DNA of 64,000 bases from CATOSP01 sp965205385 (GTDB lineage: Bacteria; Chloroflexota; Dehalococcoidia; Lucifugimonadales; UBA3495): contig CBDBGS010000008.1 in NCBI GenBank assembly GCA_965205385.1, forward strand, positions 1,674,001 through 1,738,000, given 5' to 3'. Each line of letters opens with the position of its first letter. Position 1 is the first letter of the stretch. The position numbers were made by a program, and so were the translations under genes. Positions 17,992 through 29,867 of this stretch are shown here, in pieces. Below the pieces are notes generated by a model. That model was not told the origin of the DNA. It searched no databases and saw nothing but the letters and a program-made list of their open reading frames with translations.

Positions 17992-18220
17992 CCAATCCAA
18001 GTCGATCAATGATTTGATCCAAGATGTAACGCTTCACAAAGCGGCCACTCACCAATGGGACGGTCTGGGTCCCCTCCCCTGGCTTGGTGAAATGGGCATG
18101 ACTACCTTTCTGGCGTTTGAAGATCCAACCGTGGGCTTCAAGGAGGCGACGGACATCGTTGAAGCTCGCTTCTGGAGGCCGCGCCCGGATTCGTTGGATA
18201 AGTCTGTCGAGTTGGGTCAC
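17984..18220 (-). CDS. hicA: HicA-family mRNA interferase toxin
   Basis: About 78 residues from GTG 18220 (reading MTQLDRLIQRIRARPPEASF). The dsRBD-like HicA core is complete: VRRLLEAHGWIFKRQKGSHA with the catalytic His in GSHAHF, followed by VPLVSGRFVKRYILDQIIDR. HicA cleaves mRNA and is neutralised by HicB, encoded immediately downstream with overlapping ends. An upstream extension to 18274 is open but would translate the operator palindrome, so the GTG is preferred. The pair sits between the methyltransferase and helicase genes of the defence operon. Confidence 0.85.
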   Translation of the reverse strand: MTQLDRLIQRIRARPPEASFNDVRRLLEAHGWIFKRQKGSHAHFTKPGEGTQTVPLVSGRFVKRYILDQIIDRLGLDE

Positions 18221-18232
18221 GGCTTTGCCTTT

Positions 18233-18258
18233 ACATGGTACTGTATACAGTACCATGT
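18233..18258. promoter_or_regulatory. Perfect 26-bp palindrome, likely HicB operator
   Basis: ACATGGTACTGTA (18233-18245) is followed immediately by its exact reverse complement TACAGTACCATGT. It lies 12 bases upstream of the hicA GTG and 28 bases after the methyltransferase stop, where an autoregulated hicAB promoter is expected. HicB proteins with RHH domains bind palindromes of this kind. Confidence 0.75.
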
Positions 18259-18286
18259 TTACTAGACTTGTCAATCCTCTTTCGAA

Positions 18287-20422
<2,136 letters not shown>

Positions 20423-22508
20423 TTCCTGAGGCGTGAAGTAAGCATATGTCCAGAGGTCGCAGGCGGTCTTGACCTCCCACCAGCGGGTTCCAGAACTGCG
20501 TAGTTGTTGGTATTGATCTTCCTTCGCTTGGACCTCCGCCGGGCTTCGTTCTTCCAGCTGACCAAAACGGCAAACTCTTGGACCAGCGTTGCTGGCAATG
20601 ACTGGTCATTTCCCATGGCCATGGGATGCTGGCCCGTCCGCTCTTGTCGGTTGCGGCGGCGATAATAGTTGGCCGCCTGCTTGTCGTCGCCGGTTACGGC
20701 CTTATAAGCGTCGTCCGGGATTCCCCGTTCTAAGACAGACAGGTCGCTAACTCCCACCAAGCTGTCGCCACACTTGATGTGGTGGTCCAGAAAACTGAGT
20801 GGCAGACCTGCGGCATGGCTTTCGATCCACAGCGCCACTTTGCACAGGTCCACAGCCAAGGGGTTCTTGTCCACGGCGTACAGGCAACTGCGGACTACGT
20901 CGCGCAAAGCTGCGCGATACTCCGAGGGTGCCGGTTCATCTCCGCCGCTGCGTACCCCGGCTAACTCGCGGGCTATGCGGCGGGCGGCGGCCAGTAGGAA
21001 GTGGCCGGAGCCGGACGCGGGGTCGCATACCCGAAGGGCCAAGAGCGCCTGCTCCTTGTCCTTGGCAGTCCTGGCGTCCGCCAACCGCTCTTCTATTACA
21101 GGGACCAAAGCGCTCTCGACCAACTCGCGCACCAGTTCCGGGGGAGTGTAGTAGGAGCCGGTCTGCTTGCGCTCCGTGCCGGCAGCTAGCTGGAAACACG
21201 GCGGAGATCCAGATGCCCCGCCCAAATCTACCACGGGCCGGTAGTCCAGCAGGCTCTCGTAGACCGATCCGAATTCCTCTACGTCAAGGTGGGCGTAATT
21301 CACTCTCCGACGCACGCCGTTGTCGTCAAAGGTTGACAGAGAAAGCATCGCACGGAGCAAGGCATCGTTAGTGCAAGAGGCTGTCTCGATATCCCGACAG
21401 GCTTCGCGGCCAAACAACTCGCCGTTGAGGGGCGACAGGCCTAATTGTTGGGCGGCATTATCGTCACGGAACAGGCGGGAGGTTTGGGCCAGTCCAGCCC
21501 AGAGGTCACCGTGGGTATCTCCATAGAAGTACCGTTCGGCTCGGCCTCGTAGTTGCGCAATACTGTAATATCGGTCGTAAACTACCTGTTGTCTTACGTT
21601 TCCCGACGTGAAGAGGAGCCTTCGTTCCTCTGTAACCATGAGGAAGAGCATCCGGTAGACAAAATTGAGGAGCTGCCTATAATAGGCGGTCTCGCCAAGG
21701 CGCCCGCTTAACGCGTCGCGGAGTGCTTCACTGTCTGGATGCTGCACTAGGGCAGTCCCCAGGATTTCCAGCGCATTCCTCACACCGTCTCGGAGCTTCT
21801 CTCGGACCCGACCACCTTCTTCAATACCTTGGTTGTAGTAGGTTTCCAGCAGACATTCGTGTGGCTCTATTCCGATTTGAGGCAACCGGGTGGCGTGTAC
21901 CAGTCGGTAGAGGGCGACGAATTCGCTGTATGCATTGCCTTCCATCATGGCCTGGATGTCGAATTCCAGGTAGGTGGGTTTGGAGAGCCGGGCGCTATCT
22001 CGCAGTAAGCGCAGCTTGGCCCCATTGGTGACCATGCCCCACAGCGCTTCGGAGCGGTTGAGGTAGTCCTGTACCAGTGCATGGGGTGTCCGGCCTCTGC
22101 CTGGCCGCTCGTCAAGGCCCTGGTCTACTGCCACGATGTGGACGGGAGTAGAGATATCCAGTCCGCCGGTCAGGTAAGAAATGGGGAAGGAAGTTCCGCC
22201 AGCCTCAATAGCGGTTCTCTGGTATTCCAGTGAGGGGAATGAAAGAAGTTCGAAAAATTTTGCCCCCCAGTCTTGGCGGGTCAGAGTTGTTCGGCTTTCC
22301 TGTGAGTGTTCCAGTCGCCGGGTGAACGAGTCCCAGTGGACCCGAGCGTCGGAAAAGGTACGCTGTATCTCGTCAGGAAGGCGCCGACCAGCGGACAAGC
22401 CGAAGTCTGCGGGCTTCTGCCCCGATATACTACTGTCGTCGGTAGCGATCCGATCTAACAGGTCCGGTGGGAAGAGACCACCTTCGACGGTTATAGTCGC
22501 GTAGCTCA

Positions 22509-25343
22509 TCATTGACCCCCAGCAGGCACGAGCACATAGCAGCCGATTATGTCCGGAGGCTCGTGGGCCGTTACTATCGCGGGTTCGCCCTTGATGGTTT
22601 GCCTAAGCCGGTTGTGCGCTGCTTCCAAGGCAGCAGTTCGCTCGGTGACGATGTCCTTGTACCAACCCTCTCCCAGCATATCAAGCGCCCAACGTATGTG
22701 GTCCCGACGTTCGGCGAAAGACATATTGGCAGCGAGTTGCGCGTCCCCTTCCCTAAGAAGCTTCAGGGATTCTTCCTGAAGCGGTGCCACCCAACGGATA
22801 CTATCCCCCTCCCGGTGGAAAGCTCCGGTGACTACTTCCTCGGCGAACTGGGCACTCGCTCCATTTATGAGGTAGCGGAGCCGGAGGACTAACACTGCCG
22901 TTCGCAATTCGACGGCGTTGGTGAAAATTGCACTTGACCTGGCAAATCGTCCATCATCACCCTTAAGTGCCTTTGCAAGTACTGCCTCTGCCGCTGTTGC
23001 GACGGCAGGATGATTTCGGCCCAGGAGAGTCACACCTGGAGGGGCAACGCCGTCGAAGGCAATTGACAACGGGAACAGCGGTTTAATCGCCCGTGCGGCT
23101 ATGCGGTCTCTGAGGTCTCCAGGTTCGAACAGCAACACATCCTTAGCCCGGGTCTCGCGAAGGTCTCCGTTGAAGCGTTGGATAACATTGGCGATGAACC
23201 GTTGAACATCCCTTGGGCTTCCCAGGACAGGCTCCATCTCTGCCAATTCCCGAGCAACGTCATCAGGCTCAATGCCGTGTTGGGAAAAGTAAGCCCGAGT
23301 CTGCTCCTCCTTGTCCGCCATCTGGTCCCAGGCCTCGTGCAGGCGGCTGACCGAAGCATCTTCCAGTGAGAGAGTCAGCTGTCGTGCCTGCCTCCTCCTT
23401 CGCAACAGGACACTATCCACCAGTGCGCTCACGACCTGTTCGGAATCAACCGGTACCGGAACCGAGATTCCCAAGCGCTGCCTGATGGTACGCGCTTTCC
23501 TCAATAATACGTCCAGAACCACCAGGTCCATCTCATTGTCGGAGCCATAGAGCAGGACTGTTTTCACTACGGGTTTCATCTGGCCGAAGCGGTCCACCCG
23601 CCCTTCACGTTGCTCCAAGCGGTTCGGATTCCAGGGCAGGTCGTAATGCACCACGGCGTCGTAGTGCTCCTGTAGATTTACGCCTTCGCTCAGACAGTCG
23701 GTGGCAACCAGCACCCGCACCGGCTCACCGGCCAAGGCCATCACCGTCTCCTTGCGCTGTTCGCTGTCTCCATCGTCCCCTGTGACGGCCTTTACTTGTA
23801 ACTTAGGGTGCCGGTCTTTCAGGATCCGTTCGAGATGTTCCGCGACGTAACGGGCAGTCTGGATAAATCGGCAATACACGATGGGGCTATAGCCCTCCGC
23901 CAACAGGTCCGATACTGTGCGAGCCACCTCTCCTAGCTTGGCATCTGCTTCCACTCCCTCCAATGCCTCAGCTCGCTTTAAGAATCCGTCCAGTAACCGC
24001 CTTTCTGTTGCGTCCAGCCCTGCGTCCTGGTCGTCAACGGCTGCGGTTGGAATGTAGTCGGTAGCCTGGTCCTCGTCCGATGAGTCCAGAATTTGCTGAC
24101 TGAACACTTCATCCGCGATGTCCTCAACCTGGGTCGCGTTCGGTGAAGGTCTGCGATTCTCCAATACTGCCCGCGCAGCCCTGGGGCTGGAAAGGACACA
24201 TCTGAGGATAGACAGCGCAGCCCAATACCGTACCCGGCGACGTTGTTGCGCCACTCCTTCGCTGGATACATACCCACGGCAATATTCGAGGATGTCTTCA
24301 TATAATCGAAGATAATCACTGGACAAGGTGTAAGATCTTTCGCTCGTCTCCCTCTCCGGGAACGGCGTGTCTACACCTAACCAATTCTTGAGGTCTACTC
24401 GTTTACGTTGGACAAAATGGGGCGCCAGTCTGGAATGGGGTACGTCGTCCTCATCGGATACGTCGAACGACTTGTCCAATAATCCCAGTAGAGACCTGAA
24501 GCTCTCTTCTATGCCACTGTGAGGAGTGGCCGTTGCCAAAATCATGTGCCGACTGCTATCGTTCGCCAGTTCGCGGATCAGGGAATAGCGCTGGTGCTGA
24601 GATCCCGACCTGTCGCCGCGGGGCCGTGCCACAGTATGGGCCTCGTCTACGATGATGAGGTCGGGGGCGTTGTCCAGGAACATCCGCCGATTCCGATCTG
24701 ACTTCACGAAGTCGATGCTGACAACAAGATGTCGGTAATGTTGGTATAGCGAAATGTCTCCCCTTGGAAGGCCGCGCTCCAACCGCCCGATCCTTGATGA
24801 CTGAACGATGGCTGCATCGATGTTGAACTTGGTGCGAAGTTCTTCTTCCCACTGCTCGCACAGGTAGGGCGCGCAGAGGACGCCTACGCGCCCGATCACG
24901 CCCCGGTCCAGGAGTTCCCTGGCGATCATGGCCGTCTCTATGGTCTTGCCAACCCCTACGTCATCGGCGACAAGCAAGCGCACGGGGTTCAGTCGCAACG
25001 CCATGATCAACGGGACAAACTGATAAGGCCGAGGGGCAACAGACAGCCGGCCCATGGAACGGAGTGGACCTGCGCCGCTTCGGAGACCCAGGCGCACTGC
25101 GTCCCGCAGCAGCAGACCTCCAGTGAAATCGCCTGCTTGTTCCGGGTCAGGTGGCGGGTACTTGGAGGCTTCGACAGCATCCGGCTCTAGAGAACGGTAG
25201 ATGCCTACAGCCTCCGCGTCGAGACCGTCTACGGGCCGAAGGCGCAATACACCATGTTCCTCACTAGGCAGTACAATCCAGTCACGCCCTCGCGCTCTAA
25301 CTAACGCCCCGGGAACGTACTCCGTTTCGGGAATCTTATCCAT
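22509..25343 (-). CDS. SNF2-family helicase, DrmD-like
   Basis: 944 residues with all superfamily 2 SNF2 motifs: Walker A in ADDVGVGKTIET (about 126-137), DEAH (about 233-236), ATATPHSG, VYCRFIQTARYVAEHL, VATDCLSEGVNLQEH, and LPWNPNRLEQREGRVDRFGQ. The overall architecture and gene order, SNF2 helicase followed directly by an adenine methyltransferase with a 4-base overlap, match DrmD-DrmMI of class 1 DISARM. It is the first gene of the minus-strand operon, AGGAGA lies upstream of ATG 25343, and it is the only large component left intact. It would act as an ATP-driven translocase on invading DNA. Confidence 0.85.
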   Translation of the reverse strand: MDKIPETEYVPGALVRARGRDWIVLPSEEHGVLRLRPVDGLDAEAVGIYRSLEPDAVEASKYPPPDPEQAGDFTGGLLLRDAVRLGLRSGAGPLRSMGRLSVAPRPYQFVPLIMALRLNPVRLLVADDVGVGKTIETAMIARELLDRGVIGRVGVLCAPYLCEQWEEELRTKFNIDAAIVQSSRIGRLERGLPRGDISLYQHYRHLVVSIDFVKSDRNRRMFLDNAPDLIIVDEAHTVARPRGDRSGSQHQRYSLIRELANDSSRHMILATATPHSGIEESFRSLLGLLDKSFDVSDEDDVPHSRLAPHFVQRKRVDLKNWLGVDTPFPERETSERSYTLSSDYLRLYEDILEYCRGYVSSEGVAQQRRRVRYWAALSILRCVLSSPRAARAVLENRRPSPNATQVEDIADEVFSQQILDSSDEDQATDYIPTAAVDDQDAGLDATERRLLDGFLKRAEALEGVEADAKLGEVARTVSDLLAEGYSPIVYCRFIQTARYVAEHLERILKDRHPKLQVKAVTGDDGDSEQRKETVMALAGEPVRVLVATDCLSEGVNLQEHYDAVVHYDLPWNPNRLEQREGRVDRFGQMKPVVKTVLLYGSDNEMDLVVLDVLLRKARTIRQRLGISVPVPVDSEQVVSALVDSVLLRRRRQARQLTLSLEDASVSRLHEAWDQMADKEEQTRAYFSQHGIEPDDVARELAEMEPVLGSPRDVQRFIANVIQRFNGDLRETRAKDVLLFEPGDLRDRIAARAIKPLFPLSIAFDGVAPPGVTLLGRNHPAVATAAEAVLAKALKGDDGRFARSSAIFTNAVELRTAVLVLRLRYLINGASAQFAEEVVTGAFHREGDSIRWVAPLQEESLKLLREGDAQLAANMSFAERRDHIRWALDMLGEGWYKDIVTERTAALEAAHNRLRQTIKGEPAIVTAHEPPDIIGCYVLVPAGGQ

Positions 25344-25389
25344 CAGGTTAGGTTCTCCTAGGTATGGGCTGCATCAACCAGTCATTGTT

Positions 25390-25415
25390 TGAGGTGGACC
25401 CCGCTATTGGGACAG
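25390..25415 (-). repeat. Diverged IS3-type terminal sequence
   Basis: TGAGGTGGACCCC followed by GCTATTGGGACAG matches, in inverse orientation, the IS3-type end at 61761-61786 and 7798-7823 with a few changes. It lies just upstream of the defence operon; no transposase remains beside it. Confidence 0.55.
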
Positions 25416-25620
25416 GAAAGAGGTGGAATTAAGCAACAGTCCAGCTGCCCCCGCCGATGATACCAACACCGTTTCCTGGGGCCTTCCATTGTTTTCGATC
25501 CCCCGCCCCAGTGGCCCAACATGCCTCCGCCATTGACACAAGACAGTTGCTTTACAGCCGCGTTTCTTCAAGCCCTGTAGGATGTGTTAGAGCGAGTGAA
25601 AAGTGGCCATGTAGGGCTTT

Positions 25621-27921
25621 TTAATTTACTGTTCGGCCCCCGACTATCTCCCGGATATCACTCACGGAACCGCCGGATTCCTCCACCGCTTCCTTTACGA
25701 TCTGCCGTATGTCGGCCACAAAATTGCGGGCCGGATCACTGATGTTGAAACTGATATTGGGACCTGCCGCTTCATATATTTGTTCAATTGTCTGGGCTCT
25801 GGTTAAACTGGACCCGCGTCCTCGGTAATCGAAGGCCACTTCCCATTCCCCTCGATGGCGTCGGGCTACGCGGAGGTTCGCTAAATTACTTAGTCGGTCA
25901 AACACCTTTTGACGTATCGTATCAATGGCGATTTCTTTCGATTGTTCATCAACCGCCGCCTTCCAACCCACTGGATTTTCCAACCAGCGGGATATGCTTT
26001 CTTGCAAGCGCTCTTGGTAATCCGCAACCGGCCTCAGATCGTCGTACTCGTTGTTGTTCCACCCGAAAGCAACCCGCCGCGCCAACGCTTTGATGCGTGC
26101 CCAATGTTCTTTGGGAGCGCTTGATTGATATTCTAGGCCGAGTCTTCCCCTCCATGGAGTCCTGAATTTTTCGACAGCATCGCTGAGTGCAAATGCCAAT
26201 TCCTCAAAGGAGTAAATCGGCGAAGCGGTAACAGGTTCCTTCGGTTTCGCAGCTTCCTCCATAAGGTTGATCAGATTAGCTATTTCCGTGGCTACGCCGT
26301 TGGGAATTCGCCTTTTGTCCTTGTCCAGGGCCCCGAGAAAGAAGACCCTGCTCTCAATCTGCCGTTCTAGAGCGGCCGCTACTTGCGTCCCCAATGCCTC
26401 CCGAATGTTGGTCATGCCATTGCTGACCGAAGCAAGCACGTGAGCCTTCTTTTGTTCAACTTCTCCAAGATTGTCGCCCCTTACGAGGTCGAAATGAGTA
26501 AAGGCAATTGCCAATTTATGGGCGTAACCGCTGCTACCAACCGACCTCAAGAGTTGCAGGGGCGCCGCTTGCATGGGTTGCTGGGCACCGTCGACCAATA
26601 AAATCATGTCAACTTCAGAATATTTTTGCGTTACTCGCGTGGAGATGCTGGAAGCAGATCTGGCAGTGTGGCCCAATCCTTCCCCGTCGAGCAGCACAAG
26701 TTTATTGTCGGCTGGCAGTCTGTCATCTGTCGGGTGGAACGGTCCGTGCACTCTTAGGCCGTTGACCAACGGGGTCAACAACTTTCCAAATTGCTGATGG
26801 TGGTTGCTGGAAAACCGGCGTAATTCCCGAAGAAAATCAGCCCGACTGGAGTCTTCATACTTCCAAAGGTTGGGCCAACCGTCCGAGTTCCGGTCAAATT
26901 CCCCTGCTGCAACCGACATTGAACGGTCTATGATATCGTCCTTGAGGTCGGATGCAATGTCCGCAAATTCATCGCTTTGGTATAAGGCCTCTTCGAAATG
27001 TTCGAGCCAAACATCCTGGTCGCTGTCGTTTTGGAAGCCTCCTACTTCCTGCGGTATTTCGAAACTCTCCGACACTTTGCCCTTCACGGCCTGGGCGATT
27101 TCCTTGATCCGAGCGATATATTCCCTGAGGTTGGCGTTGTTTCGAGATTCCTCGGATTCTCCTACGCTCTCATCTTGCGGGATTAATTCTCCTTGGCCTT
27201 CATCATCTTCGAAAGAAAAATCTAAATCCTCGGTGGTGTCCGACTTTGGCCACGACCCCACCATGTAAGAAAGTCTGAATCTCTGTTCCTGATGCGAGAG
27301 TAATGCCTCGGCGATTTTCCCGTCGTTCCCACCTTGAACTGCACTAAGGCAAGCTTCCTCAAGACACTCGTCTATCAAACGTCGTGCTTCGTGCTCAGGC
27401 GTGAACGTTACCGCGGCCTTAAATGGACCGTCGCCGGTAACGATCTCAATGTCTGAAGTGGTAGTACGAGCGGTGGAGGTAGACGGGAATCGATCATTCA
27501 CGTGGTCTGACCCTATGAGATGGCGAAGCAACGTAGTCTTTCCCGCGCCTGTCGTTCCCACTAGCATCACCCTGGAATACCCGTCCTCTAGGGAAGGCAG
27601 CCTGATGTGTTGCTCTCGCAAACTCTTGGCGTCTACTTCCCCTACCTCTATCCTATCGAAGAATATCGACACAACTAGGCCGTCGAATCTAAGTACGGCC
27701 TCATCTCGCCGGTCGGAGCTCCACCAACCTTCGTCAGCTAGAAGCTCGTTTAATTGTTCGACCAGCCTTTCGGCTTCAACTTCTTCGTTGGTCCCCAATC
27801 CGTGTCTTACTCGTAGCCCATACTTTCCGCGTGTGTCTGTTCGGCGGGGATGGCGGAAAGTCACGCTCCAACCTGGCCTTCTCGATTTGGTCTTTGAAGC
27901 GCGGTAAATCCTGTTATCCAT
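25621..27921 (-). CDS. Large P-loop GTPase-like protein of unknown role
   Basis: 766 residues, no named family recognised. The N-terminal 65 residues (KSRRPGWSVTFRHPRR, YGLRVRHGLGTNEEVEAERL) look like the arm-type DNA-binding domain of tyrosine recombinases. A P-loop follows at about 122-129 (GTTGAGKT), then a G3-like LLDGEGLGH and a G4-like AFTHFDLV, which suggests GTP rather than ATP hydrolysis. Two acidic segments (FSFEDDEGQGELIPQDES) separate the motifs and the C-terminal third is helical. GAGGA lies upstream of ATG 27921. It is adjacent to and co-directional with the defence operon but separated by about 280 bases and an IS end. Base composition looks AT-richer than its neighbours. A defence role is a guess from context. 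Confidence 0.7.
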   Translation of the reverse strand: MDNRIYRASKTKSRRPGWSVTFRHPRRTDTRGKYGLRVRHGLGTNEEVEAERLVEQLNELLADEGWWSSDRRDEAVLRFDGLVVSIFFDRIEVGEVDAKSLREQHIRLPSLEDGYSRVMLVGTTGAGKTTLLRHLIGSDHVNDRFPSTSTARTTTSDIEIVTGDGPFKAAVTFTPEHEARRLIDECLEEACLSAVQGGNDGKIAEALLSHQEQRFRLSYMVGSWPKSDTTEDLDFSFEDDEGQGELIPQDESVGESEESRNNANLREYIARIKEIAQAVKGKVSESFEIPQEVGGFQNDSDQDVWLEHFEEALYQSDEFADIASDLKDDIIDRSMSVAAGEFDRNSDGWPNLWKYEDSSRADFLRELRRFSSNHHQQFGKLLTPLVNGLRVHGPFHPTDDRLPADNKLVLLDGEGLGHTARSASSISTRVTQKYSEVDMILLVDGAQQPMQAAPLQLLRSVGSSGYAHKLAIAFTHFDLVRGDNLGEVEQKKAHVLASVSNGMTNIREALGTQVAAALERQIESRVFFLGALDKDKRRIPNGVATEIANLINLMEEAAKPKEPVTASPIYSFEELAFALSDAVEKFRTPWRGRLGLEYQSSAPKEHWARIKALARRVAFGWNNNEYDDLRPVADYQERLQESISRWLENPVGWKAAVDEQSKEIAIDTIRQKVFDRLSNLANLRVARRHRGEWEVAFDYRGRGSSLTRAQTIEQIYEAAGPNISFNISDPARNFVADIRQIVKEAVEESGGSVSDIREIVGGRTVN

Positions 27922-28059
27922 TTTTCGATTCCTCAGGATACGTTTGTTGGTAATATGGCAGCCAAGGTTGCTATTTTCGTTGTTACCAAAAAGAAAGTCA
28001 TGGTGTGGAAACTGACGGGGTTAACTCATAGCCACCGCTGGATGACTTTGAACTGGGGA

Positions 28060-28254
28060 CTACGGATGTCGCGGGAATTGGGATGACAACATTCGGATAA
28101 GGTTATCCCGGCGCTCAGAGGGGGTATCGCCTGGTGGGTTTGGTATGTTCATGGCCCTGGCAATTCGCGAAACGGTGCTGTTTATCGCTTTGCTTGCCGC
28201 CTCGGCGGCTACTGCTTGTTCTCCCCGATTTGCAAACCTGCGTTGATTCATCAT
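28060..28254 (-). CDS. Small hypothetical protein upstream of the GTPase-like gene
   Basis: 64 residues (MMNQRRFANRGEQAVAAEAA..., ending SSQFPRHP), basic N-terminus and a helical middle, no recognised family. A strong AAGGAGG lies immediately upstream; its spacing favours the second ATG (28251). It is co-directional with the GTPase-like gene 140 bases further on and may form a unit with it. Confidence 0.55.
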   Translation of the reverse strand: MMNQRRFANRGEQAVAAEAASKAINSTVSRIARAMNIPNPPGDTPSERRDNLIRMLSSQFPRHP

Positions 28255-28612
28255 TGCCTCCTTAGGTCAGTCGGCGTTGTACCACGTTGTTCCTGCCCAG
28301 TATTTTATGGTTCGCCGGAGGCTTTGTCAAGAGTATTGGCACAACGCGGTACAACGCGAGGTGGCCCTATCCACACCCTGATTCCACGGGTTACCTGACG
28401 TCGCTGGTATTGCGCCGGCACTGGGGTCGCACCGGCTTAAAGGTTACCGTTGCAGCGACTCTTCGTGGGTAGCGACTCGCCCCGCATTCGTTGCAAATTC
28501 GCCCGACGAGGTGTTGGTTCAGCAACCCCAAAGCCAACGCCCAACAAATTGCCGCCGATGCTACTATAAAATCGTGTGGCGGCTGGTGTATCCCACAGCG
28601 GTCTGAGGGGCA

Positions 28613-29419
28613 ATGACGATGGGCGAAGACAGGCCGGCAACATCAGCATTAGAAAGGAAGCGGACCGGGGCCAGCTACGCGAGCCAGTGGAAACGTTTCG
28701 TCGCCTGGTGCGAGGCGTCGGGTAGAAGTTCGCTTCCCGCATCTCCCGAACACTTGGCGGCCTACCTGAAAGACAGGTGGGAATCAGGAGCGAAGCCCTC
28801 GACCCTGAAGGTGGTGGCGGCCGCCATCGCGCGCAGCCACAAGGAAGCAGGTTTCGACGCGCCTCTCCAGCGCGGGGTCGCCAGGGCCGTCCTGGACGAA
28901 CTAACACAGGACGACTCTCCGGGTCCAATCAGGGCGCTGCCTCTTGATCTGGACTGCTATCTGGCCATCAGGAAGACGGCGCACGAGTCGCGCAGCGGAA
29001 GGGGCGGGCAGATGGAACGGGTGTCCAATGCCCGCAAGCGGGGAGCGCTGGACGTGGCGATGATTGGCCTGATGCGGGACGCCAGGCTCCGGGTGAGCGA
29101 GGCGGCCGTCCTCACCTGGGGAGACTTGGAGCGGGTGCCCGGCGGCTCCGGGCATGTGCGTGTCGCAGAGACCGGCTACCGCGTGGTGAGTGCCGACACG
29201 ATGAGGCTGCTGGCGTCGGTGCGCAGAAACGCGGGCGACGGCGAGCCGCTCCTGGGCATGAGACCCAACCAGATAGCCATACGGATAGGCGCGGCGGCGA
29301 GACAGGCTGGGTTGGGCGAAGGCTACTCTGGGGACAGTCCCAGGCTTGGAATGATCCAGGACCTGGAGACCCTCGGAGTGCTTCTGCTGGGCAGTCACCT
29401 CGCTGGAAGCGAAAAGTAG
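28613..29419 (+). CDS. Degenerate tyrosine recombinase (lacks catalytic His and Tyr)
   Basis: 268 residues. An N-terminal SAM-like core-binding domain (YASQWKRFVAWCEASGRSSL, about 24-43) and a catalytic-domain start with box I Arg (LMRDARLRVSEAAVLTWGDL) resemble the intact recombinase at 29868-31130. However, the box II HxxR motif reads GDSPRLG instead of GHSPRVG, the beta-hairpin Lys is absent, and the frame ends before the GRW and Tyr motifs. It therefore cannot cleave DNA as written. It could be a decayed integrase or a DNA-binding remnant that competes for recombination sites. Confidence 0.7.
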   Translation: MTMGEDRPATSALERKRTGASYASQWKRFVAWCEASGRSSLPASPEHLAAYLKDRWESGAKPSTLKVVAAAIARSHKEAGFDAPLQRGVARAVLDELTQDDSPGPIRALPLDLDCYLAIRKTAHESRSGRGGQMERVSNARKRGALDVAMIGLMRDARLRVSEAAVLTWGDLERVPGGSGHVRVAETGYRVVSADTMRLLASVRRNAGDGEPLLGMRPNQIAIRIGAAARQAGLGEGYSGDSPRLGMIQDLETLGVLLLGSHLAGSEK

Positions 29420-29730
29420 AAGTCCTATCCACGGTCGTTACACGCCGGCGGTTCCAGGAGTGCACCGTACTCCAGCCCCGTAGAGTGAATGCGGAGGGTC
29501 GGAGACGAATTAGCGAGACCGGTCTGGGTATCTCTCAGGTACCCACTGCTGATTTCGTCGCCCACGCACTCGTTTGCATCCATCTGACCCCCGCGCCCGT
29601 AACAACTGATATAGGCATGGACGATAAAGCGTGATTGACGGTCAATTGAAGTGGGGGAAAGTATGGAACAGGTACCCTGGCCGATGTAGGAAAGAGCCGA
29701 TAGGACAAGGGACTCGGTACTACCCTAAAA

Positions 29731-29767
29731 GTTAAACCGTGTATAAATACAGTGATGCACGGTTTGA
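29731..29767 (+). repeat. Left copy of inverted 37-bp palindromic site
   Basis: Matches the reverse complement of 31162-31198 at 35 of 37 bases. The core has 8-base arms, CCGTGTAT and ATGCACGG, around a 10-base spacer, like a tyrosine-recombinase crossover site. It lies 100 bases past the recombinase stop. Confidence 0.8.
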
Positions 29768-29867
29768 TTCCCCTTTTATTCTGTCGCCAAGGCGATTTGT
29801 GGGGCGAACGCTAGCACGGACTAGCCTCCGGGGTCAAGGTTAGTTTACCGCATGTTAAGGCCTATCT

